Positions 15,798 to 26,255 of a stretch of DNA of 48,916 nucleotides are shown in pieces (the stretch's first letter is position 1; each line of letters starts with the position of its first letter). The position numbers were made by a program, and so were the translations under genes. The stretch is from Eubacteriales bacterium (lineage in GTDB: Bacteria > Bacillota > Clostridia > Lachnospirales > Vallitaleaceae). A model generated the notes under the pieces. That model was given only the letters and a program-made list of their open reading frames with translations. It had not been told where the DNA came from and searched no databases. The stretch is from the NCBI GenBank assembly GCA_030535295.1, contig JAUMXK010000003.1, forward strand, positions 1 to 48,916. The letters are read 5' to 3'.

Positions 15798-17966
15798 CTA
15801 TTTTTTGGTTAGATAGACGGAAATTGGCGGTTGTTCAGATGGCTTATTCGTCGCCGGCATGCCTTCCGAATAAAACCTAATTTTGGACGGTCCCTCGTGA
15901 ACCTCCGTATCTCTAAGTTTTATTTCAAAACTTCGGGATTCATACCCCGATTTCAATTCAACCACCACATTCACTCCATAGTAACGCTCCTTTGGCAGCT
16001 CTCCTTCGTAAACCTTGCCGCAGTATTCAAAACGCACCTTGCCGCCTTCATCTATCCTAAGCATGGCGTCTTTCTTTTCGATTTGTCGGTTAAAATTCGA
16101 GCCATTCTTCATCTCCACAAGGTCTTCATCACTTATCTCGTATTGCCCTACATATTCTTCGATCTGCCACCAAATATCATCCCCGAAGTCGATTTCTTCT
16201 CCGTAGTGATTGCTTTTTGAATAATCCGGAAGAATGGGATAATCCTTGTTCCCTATACGAACGGTAAATACTTCCGGCTTTGGCGGGATAATGTCAAGGC
16301 GGGCTTCCGCCAGTGACACCGGCTCAGAAAAACGGTTCCAATAGACTCCATTTACAAACACTCCATCTTCATATTCCGAAGTAATACGAATCCTTCTTCC
16401 GTCTGTAAGCAGGCAATCATAGACATAGCCGCTTCCCTGATGCCATCGCTTCGAGGAAGCCTGATATTTTTCAGATTCGCCAACGGCAGACTCAAAGACG
16501 ATGGTAGTTCCTGCCGTTATCGTTATACTTCCAAGCTCTTTGCCTTGCACATCAATCTCCATCGCCGTCATATCTTCGAGCAGCCTGCAGGCTGTATTGT
16601 ATGTGTCTATCTGAAGCACATCGTCAATCAGTACAAAACGCTTATAATTGCCCTCCGTCTTGTCAGGCAAATAATAATGACCACCCGGCACAAAAAATGA
16701 GTCCTCCCAGCTTCCTTCTTCCTCCCGGCTGCTTTCTCCGTAGTACCTACGAGTCTCGCTCATGTGTACGCAGAAAGGATTGTAGGGAAGTGCCAGCCCA
16801 ATCTCGCTCATAAAACTGTCAAAGTATTGAGAAACAAGGTAATTGAATTGTCCAAAACCTCCATCCGGTCTTGAAAAATCATAGATAAAGCCTTGCTCAT
16901 TGGGAATGAATTCTCGAAAAAGATAAAAACCGCCAAGACTTCGAATGATATAAAAATCAGACTTTTCGTCTGCATGTTCTATTCGCAGATTGCGTTCCTC
17001 CCCCTTGTCCGGAATCATCCGGATAAAGATGTCTTTGTCGCTTTTCGTAAGTATGACGGATAAGTCCCCATGGGGCAATTTGTAAATATTTTCACGATCT
17101 AACCTTGCAATGTAATCTTCCGGCACTTTTGCAAGCGTGGTTGCCGCTACCCCGTCCAAAGAGTCATACGGAAAGCCTACTGTAATGACTTTATTGGAAT
17201 AATCTCCCATTTCTTCGTGCTTTTTCTTAGCTGCCGCATCCGAATGGAAATAAAATCTTATGCCGAGAGCATCTGCCGTCCAAGAATAGTCCGAAGGCTC
17301 TATGCTTGCAAGCTCGCTTATTCCGTATTGCGTTTGCAGAGCTTTTTTCAGTCTTTCCCTTATGACTTTTTCATCAGAGGCAAGCTCTGACAAACGGATT
17401 TCTTTTCCGCTTGCTGTGTCAAAAGTTCTTCCATTGAGTTTATAACTGACTTTCTTGCCGTACCAGTCATCCCCAAAAACCGCCTCATACTCTGTTTCTA
17501 AAATACTAAATGCAGTAGAATCTGCCCTGGCGAGAGCCACAATATAAGCGTAGGTATCAAAGCGGTAATTTTCCGTTTTTTCCTGTAACTCGGCAGCTGA
17601 AAGCTGCGAAGATATGGACAGGATGTGTTTTTCTGCCGACTCCTCAGCCCACCTGTTACATTCGCTAATTGCATTCTTGAACGTTTCCGGAGCATCCTCC
17701 GAAACAGTAAGTACCGTATATCTTACATAGATACCGGTTCCGGTATCCGGATTGACGGTACTATTTTCTTTCAGTTCCGTTTTCACTTCAAAAGGTTTCT
17801 CGGTCTTTGTTTTGATGACATTGACTGCATCCATCTCGGTTTCTCCTATATTTATGTCGGGCAGGCTGCCCTGATTATCCTGACAGCCACAAAGGAAAAT
17901 GCACAAAAGTATAAGTATTCCCCATCCTAGTCCTGTTTTTCTTATTTTATTTATAATTCTGGTCAT
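15798..17966 (-). CDS. Lipoprotein with a DUF3298/RsiV-like domain
   Basis: 722 residues from the ATG at 17966, which has GGAG eight bases upstream; the longest frame starts 13 codons earlier without a site. A lipoprotein signal peptide ends at LCGC with Cys28 as the lipidated residue. Residues of about 55-270 resemble the DUF4163/DUF3298 module of RsiV and PdaC: a 'VRYTVLTV' strand, 'GKEIRLSELASDE', then 'LGIRFYFHSDAA' and 'VTVGFPYDSL'. The remaining 450 residues are beta-rich and acidic, and I do not recognise them. It is a surface-exposed lipoprotein of unknown role. No sigma factor lies beside it, so the RsiV-like domain should not be read as an anti-sigma function. Confidence 0.75.
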   Translation of the reverse strand: MTRIINKIRKTGLGWGILILLCIFLCGCQDNQGSLPDINIGETEMDAVNVIKTKTEKPFEVKTELKENSTVNPDTGTGIYVRYTVLTVSEDAPETFKNAISECNRWAEESAEKHILSISSQLSAAELQEKTENYRFDTYAYIVALARADSTAFSILETEYEAVFGDDWYGKKVSYKLNGRTFDTASGKEIRLSELASDEKVIRERLKKALQTQYGISELASIEPSDYSWTADALGIRFYFHSDAAAKKKHEEMGDYSNKVITVGFPYDSLDGVAATTLAKVPEDYIARLDRENIYKLPHGDLSVILTKSDKDIFIRMIPDKGEERNLRIEHADEKSDFYIIRSLGGFYLFREFIPNEQGFIYDFSRPDGGFGQFNYLVSQYFDSFMSEIGLALPYNPFCVHMSETRRYYGESSREEEGSWEDSFFVPGGHYYLPDKTEGNYKRFVLIDDVLQIDTYNTACRLLEDMTAMEIDVQGKELGSITITAGTTIVFESAVGESEKYQASSKRWHQGSGYVYDCLLTDGRRIRITSEYEDGVFVNGVYWNRFSEPVSLAEARLDIIPPKPEVFTVRIGNKDYPILPDYSKSNHYGEEIDFGDDIWWQIEEYVGQYEISDEDLVEMKNGSNFNRQIEKKDAMLRIDEGGKVRFEYCGKVYEGELPKERYYGVNVVVELKSGYESRSFEIKLRDTEVHEGPSKIRFYSEGMPATNKPSEQPPISVYLTKK

Positions 17967-18136
17967 AATATTGACTCCTTTATTCCAATTCCTCTCCACG
18001 TTCACAACAGTATTTCTTTTCTCGGCTTTTTATGTCCTATTTCTCACGAAACCTATGCGTGAATACAAACCAAACTGTTATATTAAGTGATTTTGAACCG
18101 GTATGTTATTTCCAGCACACCAAGCAGTCTTTCAAA

Positions 18137-18150
18137 GCTGTCATGACAGC
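18137..18150. repeat. 14-bp perfect palindrome
   Basis: GCTGTCATGACAGC is self-complementary without a spacer. It lies in the 264-bp gap between the lipoprotein and the 'MSFDLFVF' gene. An open minus-strand frame of 47 codons without a start codon runs across it (about 18088-18231), with CHDSF and LLGVLEITY in it. It could be a coding remnant, but I cannot assign it. Confidence 0.4.
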
Positions 18151-18230
18151 CCAAACAGGCATCGTTCAACCATCCACGCTTATTTTGTTGCTCAGATAAA
18201 TCACGATGATAGAAGCTCTTTATGTTTCAC

Positions 18231-19016
18231 CTATAAATCCAGAATCTTTTCATATTTACTAATATCCGGTTCTTTTCTGTCAACACACCATGCTCTTACC
18301 ATCTCTTTTAATTCATTCTTATCTTCTATTAGAGTCTGATATAAAGCACCATCTTTTTCAATCTCAAAAAAATAACCGGATATATCATTTGATTTGTTTT
18401 TGTAAAAAATATTCTCGAAAAATCCTTTTGATTTATAATATGGGGTAGCTTGAATAAAGCTTCTCACCACACCGTCTGTTTCAAACCAAATTGTAATAAA
18501 CGCATTCTCTCTATTCGTTGTTCCTCTTTCTATACTATCAAGAGTATCAATCTCTCTCTCGATATTGTCAAGGTCGCATATCGTATCACTATGACTCTCT
18601 GTTCTATATTTCAAAATTTCAATTCCTTTACCGAAAATCGCATCATTACTTTGTATGTCATAAAAACCTACCTTGTATTCGTCGGCAATACTTTTTATAT
18701 ATTCAAGAGCCTCCTCGGCAACCGAATAGGAAAACGCACAATACACCCCATATTTTCCAAGACTATAGTCTGTTAGATGGTTTTCCGATTCTTCTGATGC
18801 ATAAGCAATTTCATCAGGTGGTGCATATTCTCCGTTCATCGGTGGAAATTTCTCGAACATTTTTTTCGCCCACAAGGAGATAATAGTAGAACATCCATTC
18901 AAAGAGTTATAGTCTTTATCTTCTGTGTACTCTGTAAACTTCTCCTGATAAGAAAAAATATCCAAAGAAGTATTGATACAACTCCTTCTCTCAAAAACAA
19001 ATAAATCAAAACTCAT
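18231..19016 (-). CDS. 'MSFDLFVF' family protein of unknown function
   Basis: 261 residues. The N-terminus MSFDLFVF, then a region with KFPPMNG, a DYSLGKYGVYCAFSYS strand and VGFYDIQ, matches a family of soluble proteins I recall from many bacteria, often annotated only as hypothetical. After about residue 165 a second portion (ITIWFETDGVVRSFIQA) is not recognised. There is no signal peptide or membrane segment. GGAGG lies 12 bases before the ATG, a little far. The gene is AT-rich and lies in a variable region. A role as an immunity protein is possible for such orphan genes, but nothing in the sequence proves it. Confidence 0.7.
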   Translation of the reverse strand: MSFDLFVFERRSCINTSLDIFSYQEKFTEYTEDKDYNSLNGCSTIISLWAKKMFEKFPPMNGEYAPPDEIAYASEESENHLTDYSLGKYGVYCAFSYSVAEEALEYIKSIADEYKVGFYDIQSNDAIFGKGIEILKYRTESHSDTICDLDNIEREIDTLDSIERGTTNRENAFITIWFETDGVVRSFIQATPYYKSKGFFENIFYKNKSNDISGYFFEIEKDGALYQTLIEDKNELKEMVRAWCVDRKEPDISKYEKILDL

Positions 19017-19118
19017 ATCTTATCATTACCTCCATTCATATAAGCTTTGAACCACTAATCAAACTCACATATATCATTTTCACAAACAGCGCATGCAAAT
19101 ATCATTATAGCTTCTAAT

Positions 19119-19330
19119 TTATTTTATTATATCACTTTTCCCATATTTTGTCATTGAGTCAAGCTGAATAAGTTCTTTTAAATGTTCCTGTAACTGCTCT
19201 ATACAGGTTTTAACCTTTTCTGCCTGTTCTATCTCTTCTCGTATGTCTATAATTTTAGAATATAGAATATCTTTTTCTTTCTTCAAGGCTGTTGCTTCTG
19301 ATTTCCATTTGGATATATTTAAGTTTTTTT
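19119..19330 (-). pseudogene. Coiled-coil 3'-end remnant, possibly of a mobilisation relaxase
   Basis: An open minus-strand frame of about 70 codons with no usable start ends at 19119. It reads as a charged coiled coil with ATALKKEKDILYSK and KVKTCIEQLQ. The 'L-x-x-E-K-x-x-L-Y' pattern followed by an R-E-E helix is like the C-terminal tail of plasmid/transposon MobA-type relaxases. It may be the tail of a lost mobile element, which suits the variable neighbourhood. Weak assignment. The rest of the 19017-19480 gap holds only a terminator (19369-19401). Confidence 0.3.
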
Positions 19331-19368
19331 ATCCCCTTTCTTTTAAATTTCTAATCTTTCCAGATAAC

Positions 19369-19401
19369 AAAAAAACAGCCAGTCCTTTCAGACCAACTGC
19401 T
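19369..19401 (-). terminator. Intrinsic terminator of the padR-DUF2812 operon
   Basis: On the minus strand an 11-bp stem (19391-19401 with 19374-19384, including several G-U pairs) with a 6-nt loop is followed by a run of T. It lies about 80 bp after the DUF2812 gene. Confidence 0.75.
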
Positions 19402-19483
19402 TTTCGCTCCGCTAATAGACGAGTTTTATTTCATTCTCTATAAGAAAAATGTATTTTCTTTGGAAACTAACACAAGTCACCAT

Positions 19484-20032
19484 CTATTCCCAAATATCTT
19501 TGTCTTCCTTTGGCAGAGCGTATTTTCTATGTTTTCGAATGCCCAAAATGAAGAAGATAATTCCGGAAATAATTAAACCTGCATCGATAACAATAGCAAT
19601 CCAAAACGGAACACCTTTTGGCTGTACATTATTCAGCGTATAAATCAGCATAAAAATACCTAACAAGAACTGCGATATTGCGATACCGAAGAAATGGGAA
19701 TATTTTTTGTTCATTTGCATTGTAACCTCCTTCTTTTCGGTATATAAGTCCAGAGGACCATCGGCTGCATTCTTTCTAAGATACACCCTTCCACCATACT
19801 CTGCGACTACAGAAATACCGGTTTGCTCTAAGAAATCCAAGTAATCTTTTTTCTTTCTGCCCGTATAATTAGGAATATCAATCTTATACTGATACTTCAC
19901 CGGAGAAACATCCTCAAACTCATATTCTCCGCTGTGATAACCTATAAGCATTTGTCCGTTTTCCCCCTGTTCATTCAACCACTGTTCTTCCTTGTAGATA
20001 TCTAAAAAAGTCTTTTTAACGCTCGTTTTCAT
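19484..20032 (-). CDS. DUF2812 domain membrane protein
   Basis: 182 residues from the ATG at 20032, which has AAAGGAGG six bases upstream. A soluble N-terminal part (KKTFLDIYKEEQWLNEQGENG, then GYHSGEYEFEDVSP) matches the DUF2812 pattern. Two C-terminal transmembrane segments (about residues 118-138 and 144-164) and a short charged tail follow. It overlaps the padR stop by 17 bp, the usual arrangement for these pairs, and is very probably under PadR control. The biochemical function is unknown; membrane stress or drug response is the common guess for the family. Confidence 0.8.
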   Translation of the reverse strand: MKTSVKKTFLDIYKEEQWLNEQGENGQMLIGYHSGEYEFEDVSPVKYQYKIDIPNYTGRKKKDYLDFLEQTGISVVAEYGGRVYLRKNAADGPLDLYTEKKEVTMQMNKKYSHFFGIAISQFLLGIFMLIYTLNNVQPKGVPFWIAIVIDAGLIISGIIFFILGIRKHRKYALPKEDKDIWE

Positions 20033-20354
20033 AAGTATCCTCCTTTGCTTTTTTTGCATTTTGTAACATTTCTTCCAGACGGATAAGCTCTTTTTCAAAG
20101 TACTGTTTTCCTGTGCTTGTGATAATATATTCAATCCTTCTATCCTGCGGATATTCGTCCAGTGCCTTAATCCAGCCTTTTTTTTGCAAAGTGTCGAACG
20201 CTCCGTAGAGAGAACCCGCTCCGAGATTTACCCGCCCCCCTGTCATTTCTGCAATGTCTTTCATAAGGGCATAACCGTGAGCCGGTTTATGAAGTAGCAA
20301 CAGAATATAAAAAACAGATTCCGTAAGAGCCCCACTGTTTGCTGTTCTACCCAT
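20016..20354 (-). CDS. PadR family transcriptional regulator
   Basis: 112 residues. Winged-helix features: 'GALTESVFYILLLLHKPAHGYALMKDI' followed by 'LGAGSLYGAFDTLQKKGWI', the recognition helix and wing typical of PadR, and a short C-terminal helix for dimerisation (subfamily 2-like). The start has GGAG. A perfect palindrome over its own -10 box indicates autorepression of the padR-DUF2812 operon. Confidence 0.9.
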   Translation of the reverse strand: MGRTANSGALTESVFYILLLLHKPAHGYALMKDIAEMTGGRVNLGAGSLYGAFDTLQKKGWIKALDEYPQDRRIEYIITSTGKQYFEKELIRLEEMLQNAKKAKEDTYENER

Positions 20355-20388
20355 GATTTCTCCTTTCTAATACGAATTCCGATGTATC

Positions 20389-20405
20389 GATATATGTAAT
20401 ATATC
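20389..20405. promoter_or_regulatory. Palindromic operator, probably for PadR
   Basis: GATATAT and ATATATC flank GTA: a perfect 7-3-7 inverted repeat overlapping the -10 box of the padR promoter. Binding here would block RNA polymerase. Confidence 0.65.
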
Positions 20406-20426
20406 ACAATCCGTAATAGATGTCAA
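20398..20426 (-). promoter_or_regulatory. Sigma-A promoter of padR-DUF2812
   Basis: TTGACA (20421-20426), 17-bp spacer, TATATT (20398-20403) on the minus strand: a near-consensus promoter, as expected for an operon held down by a repressor. Confidence 0.8.
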
Positions 20427-20505
20427 TAGAAAATCGAAAATATCTATTAGGATTTTTCTTCCATATTTTTTATTTTGGTTTTTACCTTGATTTTGAGCAA
20501 TACAA

Positions 20506-20533
20506 AAAAGGCGAAGCCTTTGCTTCGCCTTTT
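20506..20533 (-). terminator. Intrinsic terminator of eno
   Basis: AAAAGGCGAAGC and GCTTCGCCTTTT form a perfect 12-bp stem with a 4-nt loop, 15 bp after the eno stop codon. Confidence 0.92.
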
Positions 20534-20547
20534 GAAAGGAGTTAACC

Positions 20548-21888
<1,341 letters not shown>

Positions 21889-21965
21889 TTAATCTCCTTT
21901 CAAAATGCTTTTAATTTGAAATTTTTATTTGGCGTTTCCACAAAAATAGAATGCCTTTCCTATAT

Positions 21966-21993
21966 AGTATAACCAATGTCGGCAAAAAAGCAA
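21966..21993 (-). promoter_or_regulatory. Probable eno promoter
   Basis: TTGCTT (21988-21993), 16-bp spacer, TATACT (21966-21971) on the minus strand, with an 80-nt leader to the eno ATG. Confidence 0.5.
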
Positions 21994-22056
21994 GCGATTT
22001 CTTATAAAAACTCCAAATTTTGTTAAAAAAGAATCACTTGTCGAAAAGTATAAAAA

Positions 22057-22084
22057 GGTTGCATCACTTTTTCGCAACGCAACC
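22057..22084 (-). terminator. Terminator after the DHHW-family gene
   Basis: GGTTGC (22057-22062) pairs with GCAACC (22079-22084). On the minus strand TTTTT follows. It lies 21 bp after the gene ending at 22106. Confidence 0.7.
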
Positions 22085-22105
22085 TCTTTCTCCTCTTTGT
22101 AGTTG

Positions 22106-23602
22106 TTATTGAGTTACTCTGACAATATTCTTGGCAAAGTTTTGGTTTCCGGCAATAACCACCGCATAATTTAGGAAAAGCACATCATCAAAGTTCTGTT
22201 GCTGTGCATAAGTCGCCGCATTGCTTTGAAAATGTCTTGGATCAATGACATGGATTTCCTTATAGTGATTCATCAAAAACGGAATAAACGCATTGCCATA
22301 GGAGTCTTTAAAGACTAAAATCTTTCTGTCGGTGTCCACATTGGTAGTAATAATCGATAATGGCTCGTCACCACTCATAAAGACCAAATACTTATTTTTA
22401 AAGCTTTCTTTTCCATAGCTTTCATTGATAACATTCCAGTTCAGTACACCGCCACCACGAGTGTGGATTTTAAAATCCGACTGCACCAAAGGCATAAAGA
22501 CTTCCACGGTATCCGGATTGGCTGCCACTTTCTGGCTACGGGTTTTATCATACAAAGTGCCAAGGAATTTCGGGAATTCTTTCACTTGATACTTATCCAA
22601 TGTGACAGGCGAAAAGCCCGCTTTTTTGACGAATGCTTCATAAGCATAGTAAGCACCTCTGGCTGTCCAGTGGTGGTCAGAACGAAAATATAAGTACTCT
22701 CCATAATGCGGTAACATAGAACTTCTGGCATCGACCGGCTCAATTTTCGGAGTAAAGAAACCATTGATAACATTGATGGCTTCTTCTTGAGAACCGCTCA
22801 TTTCTCGATATTTTTTATTTTGTACAAATTCAATATGACTTGGTGCTACCAAAGAAAAAACACGAGTCGTTTCCGGCATCTTAGCAGCAAACTGGTTAAT
22901 AGATTCCGCATAGAATTGACATGCCTTGGTACTGTAACCAAAGACTTCATAAGCAGCATCTTTTAATACCAAAAAGTTACTTTTCATTTCGCCCACTTCA
23001 TTGTCCGCTGCATCTGGTATGACAGTTTCCATATTCGGTGTTGCGGTGTTGGCTCCGGAAGAATCTGCTGTTTGCTTTGCTGCCTCCGGATTTTTGGCTA
23101 AATACTGAGAAATTCCTTTTTTGGCATAAAGCTTTACTCTCGCATTCAAGTCATTGACGCCCGATACAAGCACCGATTTTACTTCCGGCTCGACCGGATT
23201 TTCCGGTGTCTGCTCAGCTGGTTGTTCGGCCGGTTGCTGCGACTTGGCTTCTTGCATCTCTTTCGGCTGTTCCATGCCTTCATTCGGATTATCTGCAAAC
23301 TGGTCACCCGTCTCAAGGGTAATAATTTCTGCCTCATCTTCACCGGCTGCCCCTTTGAAAGAGGTAATTTTATTACTTAAGCTAATCCATGAATCCCGAA
23401 ACATAAAACGGTCGGCATAGAAATCTTCAATTCCGGTAAAAAACTTACCGGATTTCAAGCTTTCCATCGAAAATTCGGGAAATGTTGCCAATTTTCTGTT
23501 TTCCGCCTCCGAAATCTCTTGGCGATTATATAAAAACAAATTCAGCACACCCATTACCACTAAGCCCAAAACAAAGGCTACAACATTTAATTTCTTAATC
23601 AT
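22106..23602 (-). CDS. DHHW family membrane-anchored protein (AlgJ/AlgX-like acetylation partner)
   Basis: 498 residues from the ATG at 23602 (AGGAAGAAGGA upstream; the longer frame begins at a TTG). One N-terminal transmembrane anchor, then 'ENRKLATFPEF' and a 'FYADRFMFRDSWI' segment, a low-complexity Gln/Pro/Glu linker at about residues 95-140, and the signature SDHHWT (with YFR before it). The later FKDSYGNAFIPFL block contains the nucleophile-type Ser. The family partners MBOAT proteins in O-acetylating cell-surface polysaccharides. The MBOAT gene is directly upstream with 42 bp between them. The acetylated polymer is unknown. Confidence 0.85.
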   Translation of the reverse strand: MIKKLNVVAFVLGLVVMGVLNLFLYNRQEISEAENRKLATFPEFSMESLKSGKFFTGIEDFYADRFMFRDSWISLSNKITSFKGAAGEDEAEIITLETGDQFADNPNEGMEQPKEMQEAKSQQPAEQPAEQTPENPVEPEVKSVLVSGVNDLNARVKLYAKKGISQYLAKNPEAAKQTADSSGANTATPNMETVIPDAADNEVGEMKSNFLVLKDAAYEVFGYSTKACQFYAESINQFAAKMPETTRVFSLVAPSHIEFVQNKKYREMSGSQEEAINVINGFFTPKIEPVDARSSMLPHYGEYLYFRSDHHWTARGAYYAYEAFVKKAGFSPVTLDKYQVKEFPKFLGTLYDKTRSQKVAANPDTVEVFMPLVQSDFKIHTRGGGVLNWNVINESYGKESFKNKYLVFMSGDEPLSIITTNVDTDRKILVFKDSYGNAFIPFLMNHYKEIHVIDPRHFQSNAATYAQQQNFDDVLFLNYAVVIAGNQNFAKNIVRVTQ

Positions 23603-23644
23603 AGGATGATTTCCTTCTTCCTCATCAATACTGGATTTCAAATC

Positions 23645-25030
23645 TTAGAATCTGAAATATAAAAACGGATTGTAACTTTCTCCAACAAGCAGAGAAATGG
23701 CTGCAAAGAACAGAGCCGCATTGGTAATCAATAAAATCGGAGTTTCTTCCAATCGAAGTTTTTTCCAGATAAAGCCCAAAAGCGGTGTACTTGCTATCAT
23801 TGCCAAAATGATAAAATACAAATTATTATTGAATACAATTTCAAAATGCAGGTTGGAAAACGGTAACTTTGCCAATCCAAACATTTGCCTCAAATATCCC
23901 AGACCATCTTTCAGGGAGTCGAAATAAAAGAATACCCAACCCACCAAGGTAATAAAGATACAGTAAATATGTCCGAAAATTCTCGGCATTTCCATGCGTG
24001 TCTTTGATTTGATAAACTTTTCCAAAGCGATAAAAACTCCATAGTAGAGTCCCCATACGACAAAGTTCCAAGAGGCACCATGCCAAAGACCGGTCAAAAA
24101 CCATACAATAAAGAGGTTTCGATAGGGATTGCTTCGATTTCCTCCCAGTGGAATATAGAGATAATCCCGAAAGAAGGAACCAAGGGAAATATGCCATCTT
24201 CTCCAAAACTCCGTTGCCGAGGTGGAAATATACGGATGATTAAAGTTCTCTTTATAGGTAAAGCCAAACATCTTACCCATACCGATTGCCATATCCGAAT
24301 ACCCGGAAAAGTCAAAATATATTTGAAATGCAAAAAATAAAATTCCAAGCCATGACCCTAGGACGGAAGCATTTCGGTCACCTACCACCAGAATACCGCT
24401 TCCCAAGGCACCTGCAGTATTTGCAATCAATACTTTCTTTGCCAAACCTAAAATGAAACGATTGACTCCATAGCTGAAGTCACTGATTTTAAAGACTCTA
24501 TTTTCGATTTCATTGGCAATGTCCACATAACGAACAATCGGTCCTGCCACAAGCTGATGGAACAAAGATACAAAGAGCAAAAACTTGGAGTAGGATTTTT
24601 GTGCCGGAGTCTCTCCCCGATAAACATCAATGGTGTAAGAAATCGTCTGGAATGTATAGAACGAAATACCGATTGGCAACGAAAACCCTTGGTCGGGGAT
24701 TTCTATACCCGTGATTGCGGATATTGTCCCTACTATCATACCGGAATATTTAAAAATTGCCAACAAACCGAGATTTAATATCAAAGAACTGGTAACTGCA
24801 GCTTTCGCCTGCCATTTATTATAGTATTTTTCTATGATTAAACCATGGAAATAATCAATGGTCGCACTAAAAATCAAAAGCGTAATCCAAACCGGCTCTC
24901 CCCATGCATAAAAGATAAGGGATGCCAGAATCAAAACCCAATTTTTAGCATCTCGTGTCGGCATTTGATAATAAACTATCAAACAAATCGGTAAAAACAT
25001 AAAAATAAATAAAAGATTTGAAAATACCAT
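23645..25030 (-). CDS. MBOAT O-acyltransferase (AlgI/DltB-like)
   Basis: 461 residues, about eleven predicted transmembrane segments. It transfers acyl groups across the membrane to a surface polymer. Family landmarks: FSYGVNRFILGLAKKVLIAN, FDFSGYSDMAIGMGKMFGF, FWRRWHISLGSFFRDYLYIPLGG and GLWHGASWNFVVWGLYYG, which contains the conserved catalytic His. With the downstream DHHW protein it forms a two-gene acetylation module. The full D-alanylation genes dltA/C/D are absent, so an AlgI-like role is more likely than DltB. The start has GAGG. Confidence 0.92.
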   Translation of the reverse strand: MVFSNLLFIFMFLPICLIVYYQMPTRDAKNWVLILASLIFYAWGEPVWITLLIFSATIDYFHGLIIEKYYNKWQAKAAVTSSLILNLGLLAIFKYSGMIVGTISAITGIEIPDQGFSLPIGISFYTFQTISYTIDVYRGETPAQKSYSKFLLFVSLFHQLVAGPIVRYVDIANEIENRVFKISDFSYGVNRFILGLAKKVLIANTAGALGSGILVVGDRNASVLGSWLGILFFAFQIYFDFSGYSDMAIGMGKMFGFTYKENFNHPYISTSATEFWRRWHISLGSFFRDYLYIPLGGNRSNPYRNLFIVWFLTGLWHGASWNFVVWGLYYGVFIALEKFIKSKTRMEMPRIFGHIYCIFITLVGWVFFYFDSLKDGLGYLRQMFGLAKLPFSNLHFEIVFNNNLYFIILAMIASTPLLGFIWKKLRLEETPILLITNAALFFAAISLLVGESYNPFLYFRF

Positions 25031-25269
25031 TGTTTCCTCTCTACATTGCTTTGTCTTTCGTTCTCCGTATTCTCACAGCTCCTGAGTAAAGCAATCTTTC
25101 CTGTTTTTTGTTAGCATATTTTAACTGTTTTAAAGTTTCTTTGCCAAAAAAACCCAATATTTTAAGTTTATGAATATTGCGGTCTTCCTGACGACTTTTT
25201 CTTTATCGTTCCTTATTGTAGACTATTCAAATTTAACTGTCAATAGACTTTAAAAATTTTCATCATATC

Positions 25270-26136
25270 TTATCTATTTTCTAATAATTTCCGAGGACGC
25301 ATCCGGAAAAGAAGAATCATTGCCGGTATAATCATAAGATATCCCATCCAGTCGAAGGCCAAGTATAAAATGGGAATATCCAAATCGGAAAAGATTTGAG
25401 AAAAGAAATTATTGAGGATATGCATGACCGTCACCACCAGCATAGATTTGCTGTAATGATAAACAATTCCAAGAGCAATCCCTATAATAAAAGTATAGAC
25501 CACTTGAACCGGCTCCCCATGCCAAAGCCCAAAAGCAAATGCCGTCACCAAAATCGTCACCCAGCCCGGGCGAATCTTTTCTGCATAGTGAAACTGCAAT
25601 CCCCGAAATACCAGCTCCTCAATCAACGGCCCCAAGATAACAACCGAGCCATAAATCCATACCCATGACTCCTGTCCGTTCATTGTCCAAGTTTCCGTAA
25701 AGCTATCAAGACTCTCTCCCAAGCCTAAAATATTTTCTTCATAAAAAAAATTGGATACCACCTGCATCCACAAATTGGAAACTCCGGTTGTACCTATGGT
25801 AATAACCACCGCTTTCAGCCAAATCCATCTGTCCCGGATTCGAATCGGCGGCTGCTGATTGGCTAAATAAAAATCCTGCTTTGTCTTCCCGATATTGGTC
25901 TTTTCCACAATCCAGTACCATGGAAAATAAAAATAAAGCATCAAAAAACATAAAATGGTATCGGTCAAGAAATAATTCGAATTTAAAACATCTACCACTC
26001 TTTCTTGACTCATTCCCACAACATTCAGACCGATATATCCTCCCAAATAAAAAGCGGTTTGAATCCATAAATAACTAAATGGCAGTATCAATACCATCAG
26101 AAATGCAATCACTTTTGTTTCTATACTATTTTTCAT
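25270..26136 (-). CDS. CPBP family intramembrane metalloprotease
   Basis: 288 residues with about seven transmembrane segments. The Abi/CAAX-protease motifs are complete: Glu173-Glu174 and Arg178 in LIEELVFRG, His206 in FGLWHG, and His239 with Asn242/243 in VMHILNN. Members cleave prenylated or other membrane substrates, and some protect against bacteriocins. The substrate is not known here. The ribosome binding site is weak (GGAAAT). It is not clearly in an operon with the MBOAT pair or with tpiA, from which a terminator separates it. Confidence 0.9.
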   Translation of the reverse strand: MKNSIETKVIAFLMVLILPFSYLWIQTAFYLGGYIGLNVVGMSQERVVDVLNSNYFLTDTILCFLMLYFYFPWYWIVEKTNIGKTKQDFYLANQQPPIRIRDRWIWLKAVVITIGTTGVSNLWMQVVSNFFYEENILGLGESLDSFTETWTMNGQESWVWIYGSVVILGPLIEELVFRGLQFHYAEKIRPGWVTILVTAFAFGLWHGEPVQVVYTFIIGIALGIVYHYSKSMLVVTVMHILNNFFSQIFSDLDIPILYLAFDWMGYLMIIPAMILLFRMRPRKLLENR

Positions 26137-26173
26137 CTATTTCCATCTACTTCTTTCTATTTTAACATTGAGA

Positions 26174-26197
26174 AAAACGGCCTATAAAGACCGTTTT
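26174..26197 (-). terminator. Intrinsic terminator of the gap-pgk-tpiA unit
   Basis: AAAACGG (26174-26180) and CCGTTTT (26191-26197) form a 7-bp stem, followed on the minus strand by TTTTT. It lies about 60 bp after tpiA. Confidence 0.75.
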
Positions 26198-26255
26198 CCT
26201 CTTTATTCATTATTCAAAACAATATTCCTGAATAAAATGACCGATTTTGCAAAGG

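Noticed and set aside
15798..17966. Anti-sigma factor RsiV role for the lipoprotein
   Set aside because: It has a lipoprotein signal instead of a cytosolic anti-sigma domain, and no sigma factor gene is adjacent.
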